Source: a bacterium
GTDB lineage: Bacteria > Chloroflexota > Chloroflexia > Thermomicrobiales > UBA6265
Length of the DNA stretch: 10,251 nucleotides
Assembly: GCA_029977305.1 (NCBI GenBank)
Contig: JAPOLF010000065.1
Location: 1-10,251 of the forward strand
Direction of reading: 5' to 3'
A program made the position numbers and the translations under genes. The notes beneath the pieces were generated by a model. That model had not been told where the DNA came from. It was given only the letters and a program-made list of their open reading frames with translations, and did no database searches. Shown in pieces: positions 5,971 through 10,251 of this stretch (position 1 is its first letter; the number at the start of each line of letters is the position of its first letter).

Positions 5971-6912
5971 ATGTTCGAACTCGCCAGCAAGCGCAAACTC
6001 TGGTACCTGATCTCGTTGGTGGTGATCCTGCCGGGATTGATCTCGCTCATCTTCAACGGGCTGAAGCTGGGGATCGATTTCACCGGTGGCAGTCTGTGGG
6101 AAGTGACGTTTGATCAGCCGGCAACCTCCGACCGGATCATGGCGGGACTCGAGGCTGGCGGGGGGGACAGTGCGCTGATCCAGCAGACCGGTCCCGCCGA
6201 GGACAACACCTGGCTGATCCGCATTCAAGAGGTCACGGAAGGGTCGTCGCAGAAGGACCAAATCGAAGCGGCTTGGTCCGATGAGTTCGGCGGCTACACG
6301 GAGCAAGAATTCGCCACCGTGGGCGGTGCGGTGTCGACCGGCATCCGCAATCGCGCAATCCTGGCGGTGGCACTCGCCTCACTGGGCATCTTGGCCTACA
6401 TCGCCTATGCCTTCCGCAACACGCAGAATCCCCTGCTCTACGGCTCAGCCGCGCTCGTGGCCATGCTCCATGACGTCCTGCTGGTGCTCGGTGTGTTCTC
6501 GATCCTCGGCTGGCTGTTCGGCGTGGAGATCGATGCCCTGTTCGTGACGGCGTTGCTGACCGTTATCGGCTTCTCGGTGCACGACACCATCGTCGTCTTC
6601 GACCGGATCCGCGAGAACCTAGCACACCACTCCGACCCGACCTTCGAGGGGGTCGTGAACTACTCGCTTGCGCAGACCCTGGTGCGATCACTGAACACCT
6701 CGCTGACCGTGGTGTTCACCCTCCTCGCGCTCTACCTGTTCGGTGGTGCGAGCACGCAGACCTTCGTGTTGGCATTGCTGATCGGCGTCGTTTCCGGCAC
6801 CTACTCGTCCATCTTCAATGCCTCTCAGTTGCTGGTCTCGTGGGAGAACGGTGAGATCCAGCGCCTGTTCGGACGGGGCAAGCCGGCGACCCCGGCGACC
6901 GCCAAGCGGTAG
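5971..6912 (+). CDS. secF: Protein translocase subunit SecF
   Basis: SecF is the second half of the proton-driven SecDF complex. The 313-residue protein has normal family length. Its first membrane helix (about residues 10-29) leads into LKLGIDFTGGSLWEV, the SecF version of the conserved G-x-D-F-x-GG motif. A short external P4 domain follows, and then the five-helix block: AILAVALASLGILAYIAYAF, ALVAMLHDVLLVLGVF, and ALLTVIGFSVHDTIVVFDR with RIREN. The aspartates in LHDV and VHDT fit the usual charged membrane positions. NTSLTVVFTLLALYLFGG and a final helix near SGTYSSIF close the core. The ATG start has a GAGGGAGAA stretch shortly upstream and only 16 bases separate it from the secD stop, so the two are one operon and probably made at similar levels. 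I see no unusual residues. Confidence 0.98.
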   Translation: MFELASKRKLWYLISLVVILPGLISLIFNGLKLGIDFTGGSLWEVTFDQPATSDRIMAGLEAGGGDSALIQQTGPAEDNTWLIRIQEVTEGSSQKDQIEAAWSDEFGGYTEQEFATVGGAVSTGIRNRAILAVALASLGILAYIAYAFRNTQNPLLYGSAALVAMLHDVLLVLGVFSILGWLFGVEIDALFVTALLTVIGFSVHDTIVVFDRIRENLAHHSDPTFEGVVNYSLAQTLVRSLNTSLTVVFTLLALYLFGGASTQTFVLALLIGVVSGTYSSIFNASQLLVSWENGEIQRLFGRGKPATPATAKR

Positions 6913-7077
6913 GCGACGAACGCCACCAAGTTATGCGACAATCTGGCAACCGTACGTTCGCGCGGAGTCTGGGGAGATTCCGCGGAAGACCGTCCCGTCT
7001 TGGGGGACGAGTGGCGGTGGGGAGTTCCGTACGGCGCCTGAACGGTGCCACACGGGAACACGTTGGGAGGGAGTGCC
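6913..7077 (+). other. secF-hppA gap with two hairpins
   Basis: This 165-base gap has no convincing gene. The first hairpin pairs CGCGGA (6961-6966) with TCCGCG (6979-6984), and can extend by TTC/GAA with one bulged G (6957-6987). The second pairs CGTCCC (6991-6996) with GGGACG (7004-7009). Neither is followed by a T tract, so simple intrinsic termination is doubtful. CCGTACG occurs twice, at 6950-6956 and 7027-7033. I found no strong promoter, although hppA could have its own. The structures could form a 5' leader of hppA or a processing site between secF and hppA. Confidence 0.4.
7066..7070 (+). promoter_or_regulatory. Shine-Dalgarno site that sets the hppA TTG start
   Basis: GGAGG lies seven bases upstream of TTG at 7078. 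This favours TTG 7078 over the in-frame GTG at 7045, which has no comparable site and would add eleven residues (PHGNTLGGSA) before the first membrane helix. The in-frame TTG at 7063 is also unsupported. Confidence 0.8.
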
Positions 7078-9252
7078 TTGAGTCTCGCAGCGTCCTATTC
7101 GATCCCAGTGCTGATCATCAGCCTGCTCGGGATCTTGTTTGCCCTTTGGTTGTCGCGCGACGTTTTCGCGCGTGACACCGGCACCGATGAAATGCGAGAT
7201 GTGGCAAACCGCATCTTCACCGGTGCCATCGCTTACCTGCGTCGGCAATACGGCACGATCGCCAAGCTGTCGATCGTCGTGGCGATCGTGATCGGCGCTT
7301 TGGTCGGCTACCTCGAGCAGAGCATGCTGCGCGGGGTGATCACCTCGCTGGCCTTCTTGGTCTGTGCGCTGCTCTCCGGCCTGTGTGGCTGGATCGGCAT
7401 GTACGTGGCGGTGAAGAGCAACATCCGCACGGCCGCCGCGGCGCGGCGCAGCTTGGGTGAGTCGATGACCGTCGCCCTGCGCGGCGGCGCCGTCTCCGGC
7501 TTCCTCGTGGTGTCACTCGGTCTGCTCGGTGTGCTGGGCGTGTACTGGGTGGTGAACGGGTTCGTGCCGTCGATCGACGGGATGGCGCCGATCGGCGAGA
7601 CCCCGTTCTGGATCGTCGGTCTGGCCTTCGGCGCATCGTTTGTTGCGCTGTTCGCGCAGCTCGGTGGCGGCATCTACACCAAAGCGGCTGACGTCGGGGC
7701 GGACCTCGTCGGCAAGGTTGAGGCTGGCATCCCCGAGGATGATCCGCGCAACCCCGCGGTGATCGCGGACCTCGTCGGCGACAACGTTGGAGACTGCGCT
7801 GGCCGTGGTGCGGATATCTTCGAGTCGTCCATCGCCGAGATGATCGGTGCGATGGTGCTCGGCTCCGGTCTGTTCCTCGCCGCAGGCGGCAGCCCAACCG
7901 GCAAGGAAGTGGGTTTCCTCTTCTTCCCGTTGGTGGTCCCGGCGTTCGGGTTGATCGCGTCGCTGATCGGGTTGTTGTCGGTTCGCTCCGGCGGAAACAT
8001 CAAGGACCCGATGGACGAGATGAACAAGGGCTTCTATGTCAGCGCGGTGATCGGCGCGGTGCTGCTGGTGGTGGCGTCGTACTGGATCCTGCCGTTCGGC
8101 AAGCTCGAGTACGCGATCTGCGGCATCATCGGCCTCATCACGTCGCTCGCCTTCCTCTACATCACGCAGTACTACACCAGTGGCAAGTACCGGCCGGTGA
8201 AGACGATCATGAAGTCGTCGGAGACGGGTCCGGCGACGAACATCATCTCCGGCATCTCGGTGGGCTTCGAGACCACCGGTCTCTCGGCAATCGTGATCGC
8301 GATCTCGCTGCTCCTCTCCTACTGGGTCGGCCTGAAGGTCGAGTTCCCGGGTGAGTTCATCTTCGCGAACTCGAACGGCATCTTCGGCACCGCCGTCGCG
8401 ACGATGGGCATGCTGATGACGGCTGCCTACATCCTCGCGATGGACACCTTCGGCCCGGTCACCGACAACGCGGGTGGCGTGGTCGAGATGAGCAACCAAC
8501 CGGAGAGCGTGCGCGCCGTCACCGACGCGCTCGACTCGGCGGGCAACACCACCAAGGCGCTCACCAAGGGCTACGCGGTTGGCACGGCGGCTCTCGCGGC
8601 GTTCCTGCTCTTCTCCGCGTTCCTGCAGGAAGTCCAACGGTTCGCCGACATCCAGGGCATCGAACTTCAAGCGGACATCGTTAACTTGGTGAATCCGAAG
8701 GTCTTCGTCGGTGGTCTCCTCGGCGCGATGCTGGTGTTCGTCTTCGCCTCGCTGGCGATGCGTGCGGTGAGCCGCGCCGCCGGCGACATGATCGAGGAAG
8801 TTCGCCGCCAATTCCGCAGCAACCCCGGGATCATGGCTGGGACCTCCCAGCCGGATTACGGCGCGTGTGTCGACATCTCGGTGAAGGCCTCGCTGCGTGA
8901 GATGGTCGTGCCGGGTGTCCTTGCAGTTGCGACGCCCATCTTGGTCGGGTTGATCCTCGGCTGGGAGGCTGCGGCCGGCATGCTGATGATCGGCACGATC
9001 GCCGGCGTGCTCGTCGCGAACGTGTTGAACAACGGTGGCGGCGCCTGGGACAACGCGAAGAAGATGATCGAGTCTGGCGCGCTCGTCGGGCCGGATGGTG
9101 TGGTTCAGGGCAAGGGCAGTCCTGCTCACGCGGCGTCGGTGGTGGGTGACACCGTCGGCGACCCGTGGAAGGACACGGCGGGCCCCTCGCTCCACGTGCT
9201 GATCAAGCTCCTTGCGACGATCACGCTGGTGCTGGCACCGCTCTTCTTGTAG
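7078..9252 (+). CDS. hppA: Proton-pumping membrane pyrophosphatase, K+-independent type
   Basis: This integral membrane enzyme splits PPi to phosphate and pumps H+ out of the cytoplasm. The 724-residue protein has the many hydrophobic helices expected of the roughly 16-helix family. The substrate site is seen in GGGIYTKAADVGADLVGKVE (D205, D209, K213, E215), in PEDDPRNP and in the following DLVGDNVGDCAGRGADIFES. A second Asp/Lys set is in DTFGPVTDNAGG and the C-terminal GDTVGDPWKDTAGPS. The sequence GNTTKALT has Lys at 493 and Thr at 496. In characterised members this Lys/Thr pair marks enzymes that do not need K+, whereas K+-dependent enzymes have Ala and Gly. Known K+-independent members are H+ pumps, so Na+ transport is unlikely. 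The TTG start at 7078 has an excellent ribosome site, GGAGG, seven bases upstream. The gene follows secDF and ends at a hairpin, so it could be co-transcribed or driven from the gap. Confidence 0.98.
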   Translation: MSLAASYSIPVLIISLLGILFALWLSRDVFARDTGTDEMRDVANRIFTGAIAYLRRQYGTIAKLSIVVAIVIGALVGYLEQSMLRGVITSLAFLVCALLSGLCGWIGMYVAVKSNIRTAAAARRSLGESMTVALRGGAVSGFLVVSLGLLGVLGVYWVVNGFVPSIDGMAPIGETPFWIVGLAFGASFVALFAQLGGGIYTKAADVGADLVGKVEAGIPEDDPRNPAVIADLVGDNVGDCAGRGADIFESSIAEMIGAMVLGSGLFLAAGGSPTGKEVGFLFFPLVVPAFGLIASLIGLLSVRSGGNIKDPMDEMNKGFYVSAVIGAVLLVVASYWILPFGKLEYAICGIIGLITSLAFLYITQYYTSGKYRPVKTIMKSSETGPATNIISGISVGFETTGLSAIVIAISLLLSYWVGLKVEFPGEFIFANSNGIFGTAVATMGMLMTAAYILAMDTFGPVTDNAGGVVEMSNQPESVRAVTDALDSAGNTTKALTKGYAVGTAALAAFLLFSAFLQEVQRFADIQGIELQADIVNLVNPKVFVGGLLGAMLVFVFASLAMRAVSRAAGDMIEEVRRQFRSNPGIMAGTSQPDYGACVDISVKASLREMVVPGVLAVATPILVGLILGWEAAAGMLMIGTIAGVLVANVLNNGGGAWDNAKKMIESGALVGPDGVVQGKGSPAHAASVVGDTVGDPWKDTAGPSLHVLIKLLATITLVLAPLFL

Positions 9253-9280
9253 GTCGAGCGGCACAACCAACGAACCGAGG

Positions 9281-9308
9281 CGGACCGGGCGAGCAATCGC
9301 CCGGTCCG
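9281..9308 (+). terminator. Strong hairpin after hppA, probable terminator
   Basis: CGGACCGGGCGA (9281-9292) and TCGCCCGGTCCG (9297-9308) form a perfect 12-bp stem closed by a GCAA (GNRA) tetraloop. It begins 28 bases after the hppA stop. The bases that follow (TGTCATTGGG) are not T-rich, so it is not a textbook intrinsic terminator. It could be a terminator of the weak-tail type seen in GC-rich bacteria or an mRNA 3'-end stabiliser. Being nearly symmetric, it could act on both strands. Confidence 0.65.
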
Positions 9309-9313
9309 TGTCA

Positions 9314-9376
9314 TTGGGCAGGAACGCTGCGTGGTAGCCTTGCCCAGAGGATGGCATGGCACGATCTGAGGGACTT
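9314..9376 (+). promoter_or_regulatory. Short upstream region of the FAD oxidoreductase
   Basis: This is the only space between the hppA hairpin and the next gene. TTGGGC (9314-9319) and TAGCCT (9335-9340) resemble promoter hexamers, but they are just 15 bases apart, so the match is weak. TGGGCA (9315-9320) and TGCCCA (9341-9346) form an inverted repeat around the candidate -10, which could be an operator or simply chance. Confidence 0.25.
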
Positions 9377-10251
9377 GTGACAGCACGTTCGGACCAGGAA
9401 CACATCGGGGTGATCGGTGGCGGCATGGCCGGGCTGACGGCGGCGCTGCGCCTCGTCCAAGCCGGGCACCGGGTGACGCTGTGGGAGCAGGCACCGCTGC
9501 TAGGTGGTCAGGCCGTTGCGTTTCCAGTTGAGGGGAATCGCCTCGAGTACTTCTATCACCACCTGTTTCAGAGTGATCGGGACATCGTCGCGCTGATCGA
9601 CGAACTGGGACTCGGCGACGACCTGCTCTGGTTGCCGTCGAACGTCGGGTACTTCGCGGAAGGCAAGATCTGGCCGTTGAACGGCGCGCTGGATCTGCTG
9701 CGCTTGGGGTTCATACCCTTCCACGATCGCCTGCGAGTCGGATTGGTGACGGCGTATCTCCAGCGCGTCAAAGACTGGAAGCCGTATGAGCGGGTGACTG
9801 CTCACGACTGGCTGCGACGGGCCCTCGGGGTGCGGGCGTATGAGCGGACCCTCGGGGCGCAGCTCAAGGCGAAGTTCGGCCGTCATGAGCGGTCGGTTGC
9901 AATGGTCTGGTTCTGGGGCAAGATCTGGTTGCGGACGACATCGCGGAAATCGCCGCTTGATCAGGAGAAGCTCGGGTATCCGCGCGGCAGTTTCACCACG
10001 GTGATCGATGCGATCGCCGGTGCGGCCCGCGCGCTGGGGGCTGAGCTCCATGTCGGGGTCGGGCCGACAGCCTTGCGGCAGGAGCCAGATGGGCGGTGGG
10101 CCGTGGTGGTGCCGGATGGAGCGGTGCACTGTGACCGCGTGATCGCGACGGTGCCGAGTCCGGTGTTTCAGCGCCTGGTGCCCAATCTGCCTGCCGGGTA
10201 TCGGGCCAAACTCAACACGTTGCAGTATGAGGCGGCGATGGTGGTGTTGCT
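9377..10251 (+). CDS. FAD-dependent oxidoreductase, protoporphyrinogen oxidase/amine oxidase-like (3' truncated by window edge)
   Basis: About 291 residues are visible and the frame stays open to the window end. The N-terminus is a dinucleotide-binding fold: IGVIGGGMAGLTAALRL (GGGMAG at residues 14-19), then HRVTLWE with E37, which would hold the FAD ribose. LLGGQAVAF follows as the usual L-GG-x motif. The middle part (YFYHHLFQSD, LIDELGLGDDLLW, FAEGKIWPLNG) is the substrate-domain style found in HemY-like flavoproteins, desaturases and UDP-galactopyranose mutase relatives. YPRGSFTTVIDAIAGAARALGAELHVG is the return to the FAD domain. The substrate cannot be told: haem-pathway, carotenoid or cell-envelope sugar chemistry are all possible. 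GTG 9377 is preceded by GAGGGA. An in-frame ATG at 9356 with GAGG five bases upstream would add seven residues encoded partly by rare codons (CGA, TCT, GGA, CTT), so GTG is preferred. Confidence 0.9.
   Translation, partial: MTARSDQEHIGVIGGGMAGLTAALRLVQAGHRVTLWEQAPLLGGQAVAFPVEGNRLEYFYHHLFQSDRDIVALIDELGLGDDLLWLPSNVGYFAEGKIWPLNGALDLLRLGFIPFHDRLRVGLVTAYLQRVKDWKPYERVTAHDWLRRALGVRAYERTLGAQLKAKFGRHERSVAMVWFWGKIWLRTTSRKSPLDQEKLGYPRGSFTTVIDAIAGAARALGAELHVGVGPTALRQEPDGRWAVVVPDGAVHCDRVIATVPSPVFQRLVPNLPAGYRAKLNTLQYEAAMVVL

Noticed and set aside
5475..6306. Overlapping minus-strand frames of 202 and 147 codons across secD/secF
   Set aside because: They are antisense shadows of the conserved membrane helices of SecD and SecF, with Arg/His/Gln-rich products.
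6931..6942. GACAAT/TTATGC as a promoter for hppA
   Set aside because: No acceptable -35 hexamer is found at 16-18 bases from either candidate -10.
7513..9426. Minus-strand open frame of 637 codons opposite hppA
   Set aside because: hppA on the plus strand is unambiguous. The antisense product is Arg/His/Asp-rich and lacks any fold signature.

Overview
The window is about 10 kb of GC-rich bacterial chromosome, densely coding, with several non-ATG starts (GTG for nadD, secD and the last gene; TTG for hppA). The gene set is mainly housekeeping: NAD synthesis, Sec export and a membrane pyrophosphatase, with one small accessory operon. Protein style (a Thr/Pro/Ala-rich insert in SecD, a K+-independent H+-pyrophosphatase, the GC-rich codon use) suggests Chloroflexota, perhaps Thermomicrobia-like. 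That placement is an inference from style, not proven.

Layout. Bases 1-1072 (+): the C-terminal part of an MscS-type mechanosensitive channel runs into nadD with a GTGA stop/start overlap. Bases 1069-4295 (-): a tight operon, read right to left, of an exported formylglycine sulfatase, a small unrecognised protein that may carry a frameshift, and a class III PLP aminotransferase. The aminotransferase converges on nadD so closely that the two stop codons share CTAG. Bases 4296-4547: a divergent regulatory gap with a good sigma70-type promoter firing right into secDF. Bases 4548-6912 (+): secD and secF. Bases 6913-7077: a non-coding gap with two hairpins. Bases 7078-9252 (+): hppA, followed by a perfect 12-bp hairpin (9281-9308). 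Bases 9377-10251 (+): an FAD-dependent oxidoreductase of the protoporphyrinogen oxidase/amine oxidase type, cut by the window end.

How they work together. SecD and SecF use the proton gradient to complete Sec translocation, and the neighbouring H+-pyrophosphatase can build that gradient from PPi. The sulfatase has a Sec-type signal peptide and would be a client of this machinery. NadD releases PPi, which the pyrophosphatase consumes. These links are plausible but inferred from gene content and adjacency only.

I saw no CRISPR array, mobile element, tRNA or rRNA, and no clearly novel multi-gene system. The item most worth checking is the small gene between the sulfatase and the aminotransferase. 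A second open frame overlaps the sulfatase stop as ATGA and would join the main frame by a -1 shift at a G GGC CCG heptamer.
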